Positions 51,801 through 56,043 of a stretch of DNA of 64,000 nucleotides are shown here, in pieces. Position 1 is the first letter of the stretch; every line of letters begins with the position of its first letter. The stretch lies in the NCBI RefSeq assembly GCF_037176765.1, contig NC_090022.1:50779209-50843208 (forward strand), given 5' to 3'. The stretch is from Anolis sagrei (lineage: Eukaryota; Chordata; Lepidosauria; Squamata; Anolidae). The position numbers and the translations under genes were made by a program. Below the pieces are notes generated by a model, which was not told the origin of the DNA, ran no database searches, and saw only the letters and a list, made by a program, of their open reading frames with translations.

Positions 51801-53374
51801 AACCTTTGGTGTTGCCAAAAAGCCTGGCCTTGTGCATTATTGTGGGGCAATTGGATTGCATTCAGCTGTTTCTATGGATGGCTTCACAGGCTTCTAGAAC
51901 AGTGGTTCTCAACCTGGGGTCCCCAGATGTTTTTGGCCTACAACTCCCAGAAATCCCAGCCAGTTTACCAGCTGTTAGGATTTCTGGGAGTTGAAGGCCA
52001 AAACATCTGGGGACCCACAGGTTGAGAACCACTGTTGTAGAAAATGATGCAGTGTAAGAGGTTACTGCTCATTTTTCCTGAGGAGTCCATAAAAGAACTG
52101 GAAGTGAATGGGGAAAATCAAACCCAATCATTTGGTAATAAAAACGAAAAAGGGAAAATGAAACATGAGCCAAACCATAAATCGAAACTTGAAAAGTCAA
52201 TCTGAAACATTCCTTTAGTGATGTTGTAGCAGCAGAGGAAGAAAAGGAACCGGGAGTATAGGCAGCAAGAGTGCTATATAAGAGTGCTTCTGCTAAAAAG
52301 ATATTATAAGAACCTAGAATTATCCAAATGATGCACTGAGCAGAAACCACAAAGAAGAACTGAAGGTTCATCACAAGCTATACCAACACTTAACTGCAAG
52401 TTCTAATATTATGTTTCCAGCAATGTACTGTCATCCAGACAACAGTCACTTTTGAGAGTAATGAATAATATTTACCCCTTACATTTTCTAGAATAAAAAC
52501 AGATTATTTGGGCATTTTGAGGATATTATTCATATTTTATATTATTTTTTAGCTTTTCAGAGTATCTCTCCCCCACAAGAAAAAAAATAAGAACTAACAC
52601 AAAACCAATGAGTTTTACAAATATTTATTTGCAGTATTAGCATGTTACTTGGAGTGCTAGTGGTTAGAAATAAGTCACAAAATTAAGTACATTTTAAATA
52701 TTCCCCAGTCCCTGGGTATGAAATTATTACAATCTGGAAAATATTGAGATGTCCCTCATCTTACAATAGACAGTGAACACCTCCTTCTAGAGTTCTGTGT
52801 CTGGGACCTAAAATCACCAGAAAATTCTGTTAGAAATAAGTCTGAGGCTGCTAAGTGCTAGATCAGTGGTTCTCAACCTGGGGTCCCTATTATGTTTTTT
52901 ACCTTCAACTCCCAGAAATCCTAACAGCTGGTAAACTGGCTGGGATTTCTGGGAGTTGTAAGCCAAAAACATCTGGGGACCCCAGGGTGAGAACTACTGT
53001 GCTAGAAGGATCACCCAGCCATCTAGTAAAAATGTGGAGGTATGAATGATTAAATGTGGCCTCACTTTTTTCCAAACAACATTTATCAAATGCCATCATT
53101 AAAGGACGTAGACTACGAGTCTCCTAGTAGACATTTGGTTATTAAGAAACAAGTAAGTTCAGTATAAAACATGGAAAACAGTTTTACATTTTCAAGTACA
53201 ATAGTCAGCTTATTATGAATAATTTCCACTTCAGCAGCAACTGGTTGCAAACAATTGCCAATTATATTTTCCTCTTAAAAACCAAGAGCTACTAAAATAT
53301 CATCCATCACTCACCTCACCCACCTGCTGTGTCTCCACTATCTGCTGAGCCAGCACCTCCATACTGGTTGTCAT
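12666..53374 (-). CDS. NR2C2: Orphan nuclear receptor TR4 (NR2C2), 14 coding exons
   Basis: NR2C2 encodes a nuclear transcription factor that, as known for the family, binds direct repeats of AGGTCA as homodimer or with TR2. Fourteen minus-strand exons, listed separately here, have GT-AG borders and agreeing phases. They sum to 1875 nt, 624 codons plus stop. From the internal Met at 44475 the product is 596 residues, the length I recall for a human TR4 isoform, and starts [15 protein letters not shown]. The zinc-finger domain (about residues 145-217 of the long form) has [28 protein letters not shown] and CRFCRLKK-type [14 protein letters not shown]. The ligand-binding domain (about 385-615) includes [31 protein letters not shown] and the ending [17 protein letters not shown]2C1 (TR2) is excluded by the MTSPSP exon, the hinge text and the MRPS25 neighbour. 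The frame is open throughout. Confidence 0.97.
13099..13325 (-). repeat. LINE fragment joined to a DNA-transposon fragment
   Basis: Positions 13099-13200 ('gaccagaagctggctacttg', 'ggctcagactgcattgtagt') match the LINE at 50095-51050. Positions 13212-13325 ('agaacctatcttgttcgtga') are the reverse complement of the repeat near 54060-54175. Both are small and diverged, in the last NR2C2 intron. Confidence 0.45.
13645..14030 (-). repeat. Probable LINE 3' region (CR1/L2-like)
   Basis: It begins with a TTTATTTATTT tail and continues with text resembling a reverse-strand LINE 3' end ('gttgggcctccaaaggtagg', 'ggtcattccactact'). The clade cannot be fixed by eye. Confidence 0.35.
14303..14408 (-). CDS. 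NR2C2: NR2C2 coding exon 13
   Basis: The acceptor is 'ttctatag|ATCACCC' and the donor is 'ACCTACAG|GTAGCA'. It encodes [20 protein letters not shown], then [14 protein letters not shown], late helices of the ligand-binding domain. Confidence 0.95.
14920..15439. mobile_element. Probable Tigger-like DNA transposon with nested hAT miniature
   Basis: The left end 'cagttggctcttttgtagat' and right end 'aaatgtgggggctgacta' are imperfect inverted repeats next to TA. A younger insertion (15046-15228) splits it. The interior is degraded. Confidence 0.4.
15046..15228. mobile_element. hAT-type miniature with CTAG-like duplication
   Basis: The ends are 'cagggatgtcagactcat' and 'gcgtttgacacatatg'. Flanking 8-mers TGTTAGAG (15038-15045) and TGCTAGAG (15229-15236) differ at one base. 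A longer relative is at 19628-20401. Confidence 0.6.
16360..16379 (+). repeat. Run of 20 G residues
   Basis: An uninterrupted G homopolymer lies in an NR2C2 intron. On the sense (minus) strand it is a C run. Shorter G or C runs occur near 440, 42951, 38563 and 54893. Its exact length is likely unstable and error-prone. Confidence 0.9.
17823..17960 (-). CDS. NR2C2: NR2C2 coding exon 12
   Basis: The acceptor is 'cttgtag|ATAAACTTTC' and the donor is 'AGTTCTG|GTAAGG'. It encodes [20 protein letters not shown] and [17 protein letters not shown], the core of the ligand-binding domain. Confidence 0.96.
18584..18610 (+). repeat. (AAAT)n microsatellite
   Basis: About six to seven tandem AAAT units lie in the 12.6-kb intron between exons 11 and 12. 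This may be the tail of an unrecognised retroelement. Confidence 0.8.
19405..19480 (-). repeat. LINE 3'-tail fragment (L2-like)
   Basis: 'tatattctgccctctctccc' followed by 'agggactcagagcaactaac' is the reverse strand of the L2-like 3' end seen intact at 56044-56463. Only the tail is present. Confidence 0.4.
19628..20401. mobile_element. hAT-type element interrupted by a SINE
   Basis: The left terminus 'caaaggtatcaaactcattt' pairs with the right 'gaatttgacacttgtg'. The 8-bp flanks GCCTAGAC (19620-19627) and GCCAAGAC (20402-20409) differ by one base. The SINE at 19954-20224 inserted into it later. It is related to 15046-15228. There is no transposase. Confidence 0.6.
19954..20224 (-). repeat. 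tRNA-derived SINE (type B), 12-bp duplication
   Basis: This is the same family and orientation as 6395-6658. A perfect 12-bp duplication CCTCACCATGAT flanks it (19942-19953, 20225-20236). The poly(T) on the left is the A-tail of the minus-strand copy. The B-box-like 'caagtttgaatccaggtag' (minus strand) is preserved. Confidence 0.75.
20620..20775. repeat. DIRS left inverted terminal repeat (core)
   Basis: It is an exact reverse complement of 26161-26316. It contains an NRF1-type palindrome GCGCATGCGC, GC boxes (CCCCGCCC) and a TATATA motif at 20740-20745. Outside this core the two ends diverge, as seen for DIRS termini. Confidence 0.9.
20835..20931. repeat. DIRS internal complementary region
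   Basis: The first part (to about 20888) is the reverse complement of the element's extreme left end (20565-20622). The remainder is the reverse complement of its extreme right end (to 26340). The junction lies in a shared TTTATT/AATAAA stretch. This arrangement is specific to DIRS elements. Confidence 0.9.
20961..23012 (-). CDS. DIRS tyrosine recombinase ORF
   Basis: This is a 683-codon open frame. The C-terminal half is a tyrosine recombinase. Arg lies in TSARRTSEL (about 495-496), then the HSTR box (H625, R628), Trp651 and the nucleophile candidate Tyr661 in ASHYKLDV. The enzyme would integrate the circular DNA copy. The N-terminal half overlaps the RT frame for about 1 kb, so the true start is probably internal, near the [10 protein letters not shown] region. 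The overlap of RT and recombinase frames is usual for the family. Confidence 0.88.
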   Translation of the reverse strand: MGHPVYTWPHVFHYSRNPLCSASDEASAKLVHQGVRPPPRSTVPTPPPTTKGTPIPQMVDKSTQCSPRHALHTATPIHVPDNRCLQLRLGSTSQGVQNQWPLAPSGKTFPYKRPGDDGGRESPSGLHPHRLQPHNPGSDRQHCSKILYQQTRGNTVSDTDVNINTHLGMVHSEKHPPHSHSSTGPRQHSGRLTEQNREKQSRVASPQVSVPGHYTQMGNTDNRPVRIPSEHSLPNVLRKTPPSRIPRLSRRRFSLPLDTRPHLPFSPPPPPVTCHSQDNPGQRQLHPDLPLVATPTLVCHPPPNLQRGLLPPCPHSRPPHSGERARSPPRPPLPPPDGMEDQTTVILSDEVSRILLAAHKPSTTKSYTYKWSSFSKFTKSVGYEPISAPTKVVLDFLVHLSKKGFSLSSVKCYLAAISSFRKKRGLPSLFQDNLVQLFLKGYKNVHPPVSLPPPQWSLELVLSQLSKPPFEPMSSNDISHLSWKVAFLVAITSARRTSELAALRSDPPYIRFHDDKVILRTDVTFLPKVVSHFHMSQDIILPAFFPNPSSPLEVALHSLDVKRALSFYLHRTSTHRKSPRLFLKYRKDTMGHPVSSQGLASWIVSTIRLAYQLAGKQPPSHLVAHSTRSVSTSQAFLRGVPLDQICRAATWSTPSTFASHYKLDVLAKKDAAFGRAVLFSCVA
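21977..24100 (-). CDS. DIRS reverse transcriptase, RNase H and methyltransferase-like ORF
   Basis: This is a 707-codon open frame. RT motifs include [16 protein letters not shown] (about 170-185), TIDLREAY (213-220) and the catalytic YLDDW (279-283). RNase H follows: TTDAS (D446), ALEMMAVE (E478), VTDSTAV (D503) and [13 protein letters not shown] terminal segment with TIDLFASP and ISPWWPRQ resembles the methyltransferase-like domain of DIRS elements. The first 70-80 codons overlap the end of the gag-like ORF and may not be translated. Confidence 0.9.
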   Translation of the reverse strand: MTNNRTLIKGNVGAPITIAPNFTTDHTTTLSTEDDRDHICRQHPQDAPHFRLEVSTVVPGPLTTTNVAFSITSPLPPPSPTQPITYLDRLHSFLPQWQSITSDTWVLDIVDRGYAIEFNEYPPVGKVILTQPSQTLWEEVQSLLLKGAISPIPPHTSNTCFYSRYFLIDKKDGGLRPILDLRKLNTFITPRKFRMVTLSNILPFIPKGSWLATIDLREAYFHISIRQSHRRFLTFAVHHYHFSFNSLPFGLSTAPRVFTKCMAVIAAHLRQQGITVFPYLDDWMLASSSKAQLCTDIHYTLSLLQDLGLVVNHEKSQLQPTQRIQFIGAIIDSTIQRAFLPEDRFLRLQQAVFSLLHSRQASAWAIQSILGHMSSTTAVTPFARLRMRPLQNWFIRVFDPLHDPQSRLLHPPQKVLQSLKWWTKAHNVRLGMPFIQPHPSMSLTTDASNSGWGAHLKGFRISGHWLPQERHFHINALEMMAVEKALRAFTRIVSNRIIQVVTDSTAVKFYINKQGGTRSQTLTSISTRIWEWCIQRNILLTAIHLPGQDNTLADSLSRTGKNNHEWHLHKSQFQAITHKWGTPTIDLFASPVNTHCPMYCARLRPHVSPGCLGDAFLFRWTPDLIYLFPPLPLLSHVIAKIIQDNANCILISPWWPRQHWFATLLQISNGDYFHLAPIPDLLTVENGLVLHPDLHSLRLTAWRIKPQ
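23892..26021 (-). CDS. DIRS gag-like ORF1
   Basis: This is a 709-codon open frame. The N-terminus has two CxxC pairs ([23 protein letters not shown]), a possible zinc-binding head. A lysine-rich patch and a long Pro/Ser-rich middle (TPSQSSP to [13 protein letters not shown]) follow. The C-terminal part is conserved-looking and helical ([14 protein letters not shown] to [13 protein letters not shown]), with a basic Arg/Tyr-rich end. It is the first ORF downstream of the right terminal repeat. The function is inferred from position. Confidence 0.8.
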   Translation of the reverse strand: MSSLSFKNCSACGANLPEADRHSKCLLCLGETHNLQTCEICQTFTTRARKSRDARLKALLYERALAPQMAPTPSQSSPIQETSQPSSPHAGDRRSKDQADAPIEEPPRKKSKTTKQTTRSSKTKEKANKQKKGRQLTGTQPLSPPMLQTVPFLPGSALHLQEPLPSMLQMENPSHLPPLELLAPHLELETQPPGDLSTSPPPLPPSQASPPPSPSPPQSPDPGESPSPAQPNTSAHAAGRRRRSPSPAPRRSEASSLPPPKKARSVPLEHQQPYPPHGYPYHLYPPPPPPFPFYPYYYPHPPDTFRGPHSPLPLDPNFPQPPRNPPSATLSRPPDPQTDLESQTFPLDPIMPPQLDPETIELDATDDTPVIQDPQPDPDPSPQHLEDFKKFSALLIRLARSLNLTTPEPTDTVTDPCFTSTEQQTPASTVLPTLPYLLKILKNTGVAPALVPATPKRAENLYRIDLSTASWLSKMPKANSVVTDAQPKPVQINQASPSDKEGRKLDSMAKKFYSSACLFARMAHYGVYMSVYQTYLWNKISPYLDLLPPAEQPLAKAFHGEALLLAKLQKDLAKNTADTSGKLIAGSVALRRHAWLRAAILTQAQRSLIENLPMDEAGLFNPETDSQLEHSHKMKQTVYKYDQQPYTYQRQRWGSYYYRPQFYNRPYNNSFYRGRQRPYMPAASTRRPSLPSRGQYRGTRPSNNNKRRF
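26161..26316. repeat. DIRS right inverted terminal repeat and probable promoter
   Basis: It is identical to the left core when reversed. For the minus-strand element this is the 5' end. NRF1-like GCGCATGCGC and GC boxes are followed by TATATA at 26191-26196, about 170 bases before the ORF1 start. Promoter function is inferred from motif order. Confidence 0.7.
26342..27700. other. NR2C2 intron, nothing recognised
   Basis: This is AT-rich intron between the DIRS element and a Bov-B fragment. I see no exon, RNA gene or familiar repeat in it. Confidence 0.5.
27701..27990 (+). repeat. Bov-B (RTE) LINE 3' end
   Basis: A short frame (27701-27901) encodes [20 protein letters not shown] and [11 protein letters not shown], the usual end of RTE/Bov-B ORF2. 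The 3' text 'tcacaaagagtcggaaacaa' leads into an AAC-rich tail ('gaacaacaacaac'). It is 5'-truncated. A smaller copy is at 62790-62915. Confidence 0.75.
27991..28100 (+). repeat. LINE 3'-tail fragment (L2-like)
   Basis: 'tttgttagccactttgagcc' and 'ggagaaaagcggggttaaaa' resemble the end of the L2-like LINE, plus orientation, directly after the Bov-B tail. Confidence 0.4.
28101..30549. other. NR2C2 intron, nothing recognised
   Basis: This stretch has AT-rich sequence up to exon 11, with no convincing exon or intact repeat. A 'cagtagcagtagcagta' run near 30109-30127 is a short simple repeat. Confidence 0.5.
30550..30689 (-). CDS. NR2C2: NR2C2 coding exon 11
   Basis: The acceptor is 'atttttag|GCAGGACTGC' and the donor is 'CAAGAAG|GTATGC'. 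It encodes [20 protein letters not shown] and [17 protein letters not shown] of the ligand-binding domain. Confidence 0.96.
32104..32225 (-). CDS. NR2C2: NR2C2 coding exon 10
   Basis: The acceptor is 'ttgttacag|TTAACC' and the donor is 'CACTAGG|GTAAG'. It encodes [20 protein letters not shown] and [18 protein letters not shown], including the nuclear-receptor signature region of the ligand-binding domain. Confidence 0.96.
32891..33068 (-). CDS. NR2C2: NR2C2 coding exon 9
   Basis: The acceptor is 'ttacctgcag|GGCATTTG' and the donor is 'ACATTTAAG|GTGCGT'. It encodes [14 protein letters not shown], a less conserved linker ([17 protein letters not shown]) and [20 protein letters not shown], the hinge-to-LBD border. 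Confidence 0.95.
34051..34184 (-). CDS. NR2C2: NR2C2 coding exon 8
   Basis: The acceptor is 'tttaacag|GCTGAAAC' and the donor is 'ATCACTCG|GTATGT'. It encodes [20 protein letters not shown] and [17 protein letters not shown]. The IKQED text is a canonical sumoylation-type motif. That is a pattern match only. Confidence 0.95.
34500..34593 (-). CDS. NR2C2: NR2C2 coding exon 7
   Basis: The acceptor is 'cttggacag|ATCAGC' and the donor is 'GATTCCAAG|GTAGCA'. It encodes [18 protein letters not shown] and [12 protein letters not shown], the hinge. Confidence 0.95.
35241..35490 (+). repeat. tRNA-derived SINE (type B), plus orientation
   Basis: The head 'gaacccccggtggtgaagtg' and B-box-like 'gcaggttcgaatccgggg' are clear. 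The tail is 'ctgacatgaccaaaaaaaaa'. A 13-bp duplication flanks it (TCTCTTCCAGAAG left, TCTCTTCCAGGAG right). It lies in the intron between exons 6 and 7. Confidence 0.75.
35942..36089 (-). CDS. NR2C2: NR2C2 coding exon 6
   Basis: The acceptor is 'gtgatctag|CTGTACAG' and the donor is 'GGAGCTAG|GTGAGT'. It encodes [20 protein letters not shown] and [20 protein letters not shown], just after the zinc fingers. Confidence 0.96.
36781..36960 (-). CDS. NR2C2: NR2C2 coding exon 5 (zinc fingers)
   Basis: The acceptor is 'tcttttaag|GTCGTCAC' and the donor is 'ATGGAAT|GTGAGT'. It encodes most of the DNA-binding domain: [20 protein letters not shown], then [20 protein letters not shown] and CLEMGMKME. 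The P-box CEGCKG fits AGGTCA recognition. Confidence 0.97.
38060..38250 (+). repeat. 5S rRNA-derived SINE, internally deleted
   Basis: 'caccaggtcctgtctgatag', 'ggagactggcaacaaatacc' and 'aggtgctgtagg' match the start and end of the 5S rRNA gene. The middle (internal control region) is missing. The 3' part ends 'gaagtgacttgaaggtcaca', a Bov-B-type tail as in 5S-Sauria SINEs, then (ATC)n. Confidence 0.6.
38262..38575 (-). repeat. Sauria-type tRNA-derived SINE, near full length
   Basis: On the minus strand it reads a tRNA-like head ending near 38575, body, and Bov-B-like tail with 'aaacctttacc' at 38258. Blocks 'gtcatgtggccagtatgact' and 'actgctaggttggcagaagc' are shared with the other copies. 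A C-run caps the head side. Confidence 0.7.
38767..39420 (+). repeat. LINE ORF2 C-terminal fragment, clade unassigned
   Basis: A frame (38767-39120) encodes [37 protein letters not shown] and [20 protein letters not shown]. This is the thumb and C-terminal part of a non-LTR reverse transcriptase. The reading continues in another frame ([20 protein letters not shown]), so it is a decayed copy. A second copy of this family is at 59930-60735. It is not a host gene. Confidence 0.7.
40349..40925. mobile_element. Tc1/mariner-type (pogo-like) non-autonomous element
   Basis: The ends 'caggggaacctctatttcac' and 'ttaagtcaaggtatcactg' are imperfect inverted repeats next to TA on both sides. Internal repeats of 'ttaagagcattttg' and 'gagttaag' occur. 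A GA-rich tract lies at 40615-40645. There is no transposase frame. Confidence 0.5.
41129..41640 (-). repeat. CR1 LINE 3' end
   Basis: The minus strand encodes [20 protein letters not shown] and then [20 protein letters not shown], typical CR1 ORF2 C-terminus, followed by the CR1 3' UTR ending near 41129. It is 5'-truncated and lies 85 bases from NR2C2 exon 4. Confidence 0.85.
41726..41828 (-). CDS. NR2C2: NR2C2 coding exon 4
   Basis: The acceptor is 'cattttag|ATTGTGAC' and the donor is 'GCATCAG|GTATGT'. It encodes [20 protein letters not shown], then [14 protein letters not shown], the first half of zinc finger 1. Confidence 0.97.
42086..42286 (-). CDS. NR2C2: NR2C2 coding exon 3
   Basis: The acceptor is 'tatctacag|ATTGTCAC' and the donor is 'ATACAG|GTAAAC'. 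It encodes [20 protein letters not shown] and [13 protein letters not shown], the N-terminal activation region. The exon is phase 0 at both ends. Confidence 0.96.
42471..43975 (+). mobile_element. Penelope-like element with large inverted arms
   Basis: The right half encodes pieces of a Penelope-type C-terminus with GIY-YIG-region text ([40 protein letters not shown]). The left about 430 bases (42471-42905) are the reverse complement of the right end (about 43555-43975), roughly 90% identical by eye. Flanking 11-mers GAAAGGCTTTT and GAAAGGTTTTT look like a target duplication. It is degraded and not active. It lies in the intron between NR2C2 exons 2 and 3. Confidence 0.75.
44290..44375 (-). 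repeat. LINE 3'-tail fragment (L2-like)
   Basis: 'catttatttatttgagaaat' followed by 'acaaacccaaggcggctata' is the reverse strand of an L2-like 3' end. It ends about 30 bases before the donor of NR2C2 exon 2. Confidence 0.45.
44404..44499 (-). CDS. NR2C2: NR2C2 coding exon 2, with the conserved internal start
   Basis: The acceptor is 'aactttgcag|ACAGCATT' and the donor is 'CGCATTCAG|GTATGT'. It encodes TALSESPV then [24 protein letters not shown]. The ATG at 44475 starts the 596-residue form. The exon is 96 nt, phase 0 on both sides, so it can be skipped without frame change. Confidence 0.93.
45419..45648. mobile_element. Fold-back unit made of Penelope termini
   Basis: Two inverted copies of the Penelope terminal repeat meet head to head. 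'gcattctctcccgacgtttc' on the left faces its complement near 45583. A 12-13 bp duplication AGATCCTCTTCC flanks the unit (near 45407-45418 and 45649-45660). There is no coding sequence. It lies in the intron between NR2C2 exons 1 and 2. Confidence 0.75.
47723..47851 (+). repeat. Direct duplication, copy 1
   Basis: This is a 129-bp segment repeated at 48612-48740 at a constant offset of 889 bases without indels. It differs at about four positions. It contains 'tagcaaaaatcatgagaaaa' and 'gaacaccctttatctttgca'. It does not match the other repeats here. Confidence 0.9.
48612..48740 (+). repeat. Direct duplication, copy 2
   Basis: This is the partner of 47723-47851, about 97% identical by eye and in the same orientation. 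The sequences outside both copies are unrelated, so the edges are sharp. Confidence 0.9.
50095..51050 (-). repeat. Non-LTR retrotransposon C-terminal fragment, clade unassigned
   Basis: The minus strand encodes [39 protein letters not shown] and [20 protein letters not shown]. This is the post-RT region of a jockey/CR1-group LINE-like protein. The 3' part (to 50095) continues as non-coding text shared with 13099-13200. It is split by a small tail insertion at 50325-50437. Confidence 0.65.
50325..50437 (+). repeat. LINE 3' tail with (GAT)n, nested
   Basis: 'gcaatgtaaatcgtctggag' and 'gagggcgattaataagtaat' followed by GATGATGATGATG is a plus-strand LINE 3' end inserted in the minus-strand LINE. 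Host text resumes at 'tttgcccaggagggag'. Confidence 0.55.
51900..52034. mobile_element. hAT miniature, long palindromic form
   Basis: The ends are 'cagtggttctcaacctgggg' and 'caggttgagaaccactg'. The two halves are inverted copies through 'aactcccagaaatccc' and 'gatttctgggagttg'. Flanks TTCTAGAA and TTGTAGAA (8 bp, one mismatch) mark the target duplication. Confidence 0.75.
52864..52999. mobile_element. hAT miniature, long palindromic form, second copy
   Basis: It has the same structure as 51900-52034, internally in the opposite sense. Flanks are TGCTAGAT and TGCTAGAA (52856-52863, 53000-53007). It lies 316 bases downstream of the NR2C2 exon 1 donor in transcript terms. Confidence 0.75.
53315..53374 (-). 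CDS. NR2C2: NR2C2 coding exon 1, upstream N-terminus
   Basis: The ATG (plus 53372-53374) is in context TTCACCATGA. It encodes [20 protein letters not shown], then donor GAG|GTGAGTGATG, a strong consensus. A second in-frame donor nine bases earlier (CAG|GTGGGTGAG) would drop VGE. The peptide resembles the TR2 N-terminus (AHQIIEQQMGE). The exon's 5' part is UTR, probably starting near 53430. Confidence 0.85.
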
Positions 53375-54059
53375 GGTGAAGGAAGATCATTAGAGAACCT
53401 GTTTGGAAGGATGCCAATAACATCTATCAGGCACAAAAAGTTTGATCTTTTTCGTTTTTATTACCAAGAATAAAAATACAGCTCTATACCAGTACAATGC
53501 TGTGTCTCAAATATTTTATAGAAAATGGTGATCCTATATTACAATCAAATAAGTGTTCTTTTTATAATACAAAAACACTGTATTTGTTTAGTACAACAAG
53601 TATAAGGTTCCATAAATGCAGTTACAAGTTTACCAACAGAATCTTTTCTCCCCCTTCATCAGTTCCTCACACACTGTGATGTGTATAATTATGTCAGGCC
53701 TTATACTGAGGCCCTGTCTTTCGATAAAATCCACTGCTCTATAGAGAACTCAGTGGAAAAGGAAAGAATAAGTTCTATACTTTATTCCACCTAGGAAACA
53801 CCCAATTCAAGACATTCTTGCAGCTTCAGAATATTGTAAGTGCAAAATGTAAGGGGAAACCCAGCCCCTCCCACAGGACACAAGGAAGCTCTTTGCGGGC
53901 CGCATCCAGGCCATGAGCATTATGTTGTGCAAGCCTGTTCGAGAGTATTCTGTAAAGCATTTCTGGATGAAGATGCTTAAACAACAAGTCTGCCCATATT
54001 CACAAGGGATGGAACAACTGGGCACAACCAGCTAACTGTTCCTCATGCCCATTCATTAC

Positions 54060-54175
54060 AGGCAATCCCGTTTACAAACAAGATAGGTTCTGTTGCTTTG
54101 TTTTTAAGTTAAACTTGCATGTAAGTCAGAACAGGTACAATCTTTAAATGTAACTCCAACAATTTTTTTAAAAAG
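54060..54175 (+). repeat. DNA-transposon fragment
   Basis: 'aaacaagataggttctgttg' and 'gtaagtcagaacaggtacaa' are the complement of 13212-13325. It probably continues towards 54500 as a degraded element. Superfamily is uncertain (Tigger-like). Confidence 0.45.
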
Positions 54176-54957
54176 TTATGGATAGCATATGGAAGGGTTA
54201 ACACTCCAAAAGATTTCACCTCACTCTCTGTCCCTGTGACAATTGGATTTTGAAAAAATTGGGTTGTCATGGAAACAAGGATTGGCGAGAAAGCATCAGG
54301 GAGAATCCCTTGTCCCCATGATAAATCTTACAAGACTGAATTTCCCTTCCTAGGGGTGGATTTCCTCTCACTTCCTGATGTCTCACCCCCGTTCTTAACT
54401 AAGAGGCCTATAACTCATGAACTGTCTGTAGTTTGCTTTCCCTGTGAAAACAGTGCATGAAGAAGAGGCAAATGGTTTTTCTCTCTCATACATCCTCAGT
54501 TAAGAGGTTCTATGGGATTTTCCAGTGTGAACAAGCAATCTAGCACTTACTGCAGCAAATTAGGGCAAATTTTCCCTATTGCACTGTTCACACAGACCAA
54601 GAGAATGAGAAAACTGTAGACAGGAGAAATCGTCTACCTCTCCTTTTGCTAACATTTCCTCCTACAACAAGGATTATGTCCAGCTCATTATCCAGAGCAA
54701 GCCTGAAATTAGCTATTACTTTGGAGAGCATGGGTTCTATCCCTAATTTTTCATCACCCAGAACAAAAGCCTAGACGAGTAAAGGAAATAATGATCAGTT
54801 CCTTCAGCTCACACTGGATGTTAGACCTATGCAGGAGGAAGGATAACTGAACATGTATTTCCAATGAACTCTTACTCCACCCGCTATCCAAGCCCCCCCC
54901 CCCCCAATTCATTCTTGAGACCACTGACATAATAGTTCAAGAATCAATATTATAAAG

Positions 54958-55545
54958 CTTGAGTTTTCACGGCTGTATGGCCATGTTCCAGAAGCATTCT
55001 CTCCTGATGTTTCATCCACATCTATGGCAGGCATCCTTAGAGGTTGTAAGGTTTGTTGTAAACAAGGCAAGTGGAGTTTATGTATCTGTGGGATGCCCAG
55101 GATGGGAGAAAGAACTATTGTTTGTGAATGCTGCAATTAGCCACCTTGATTAGCACTGAGTAGCCTGGCAGATTCAAAGCCTGGCTGCTTCCTGCCTGGG
55201 GGAATCTGCCAGGCTATTTAATGTTTATCAAGCTGCGAATTGCAAACTTCACACCTGCTTCGAACAGACAAGCCTGGCAGCTTCAAGGCTTGGCTGCTTC
55301 CTGCCTGGAGGAATCCTTTGTTGGGAGGTGATTACCTGGCCCTGATTGTTTCATGTCTGAAATTCCCGTTTTTTGAGTGTTGCTCTTAATTTTTAGAGGG
55401 TTTTTTAAGTAGCCAGATTTTGTTCATTTTCATACTTTCCTCCTTTCTGTTGAAACTGTCCACATGCTTGTGGATTTCAATGGCTTCTCTGTGTAGTCTG
55501 ACATAGTAGTTGTTAGAGTGGCCCAGCATTTCTGTGTTCTCAAAT
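54958..55545 (-). repeat. Penelope-like element 3' part
   Basis: The terminal repeat ('ctgtatggccatgttccaga') is followed on the minus strand by coding text [20 protein letters not shown] and [20 protein letters not shown]. About 40 bases ('cctggctgcttcctgcctgg') occur twice (55164-55203, 55271-55310). A half miniature abuts its end at 55547. Confidence 0.7.
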
Positions 55546-55546
55546 C

Positions 55547-55620
55547 CTAGCGGGCTGTTAGGAATGGTGGGAATTGAAGTCCAAAACACCTGGAGGGCTG
55601 AAGTTTGCCAATGCCTGACA
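55547..55620 (+). repeat. Half palindromic miniature
   Basis: 'gaattgaagtccaaaacacc' and 'gaagtttgccaatgcctg' match the right arm of 8587-8704. It separates the Penelope fragment from the CR1 copy. Confidence 0.6.
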
Positions 55621-55824
55621 AAGCATCACAAGAAACTGACGGGTAGACCACACCTGGAATATTGTGTCCAATTCTGGGCACCACAATTGAAGAGAGATGG
55701 TGACAAGCTGGAATGTGTCCAGAGGAGGGCGACTAAAATGATCAAGGGTCTGGAGAACAAGCCCTATGAGGAGTGGCTTAAGGAGCTGGGCATGTTTAGC
55801 CTGAAGAGAAGGCTGAGAGGAGAT

Positions 55825-55934
55825 TTTATTTATTTATTGTGTCGGGGCAACTAGACAATTGTATTACATTTCTAACAGAACAAAACAAACAAATAGACAC
55901 AAAACAAAATTTGCAAGCTTGGTAGTTGATTAAA
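55825..55934 (-). mobile_element. Short retroposon inserted in CR1, 11-bp duplication
   Basis: This 110-bp unit starts TTTATTTATTTATTG and is flanked by a perfect 11-bp repeat TGAGAGGAGAT (55814-55824, 55935-55945). It looks like the 3' end of a LINE or SINE in reverse orientation. Confidence 0.7.
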
Positions 55935-56043
55935 TGAGAGGAGATATGATAGCCATGTATAAATATGTGAGAGGAAGTCACAGGGAGGAGGGAGCAAGCT
56001 TGTTTTCTGCTTCCCTGGAGACTAGGACGCGGACCAATGGCTT

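Noticed and set aside
12666-53374. NR2C1 (TR2) in place of NR2C2
   Set aside because: The [15 protein letters not shown] exon, the hinge text and the neighbouring MRPS25 gene all point to NR2C2.
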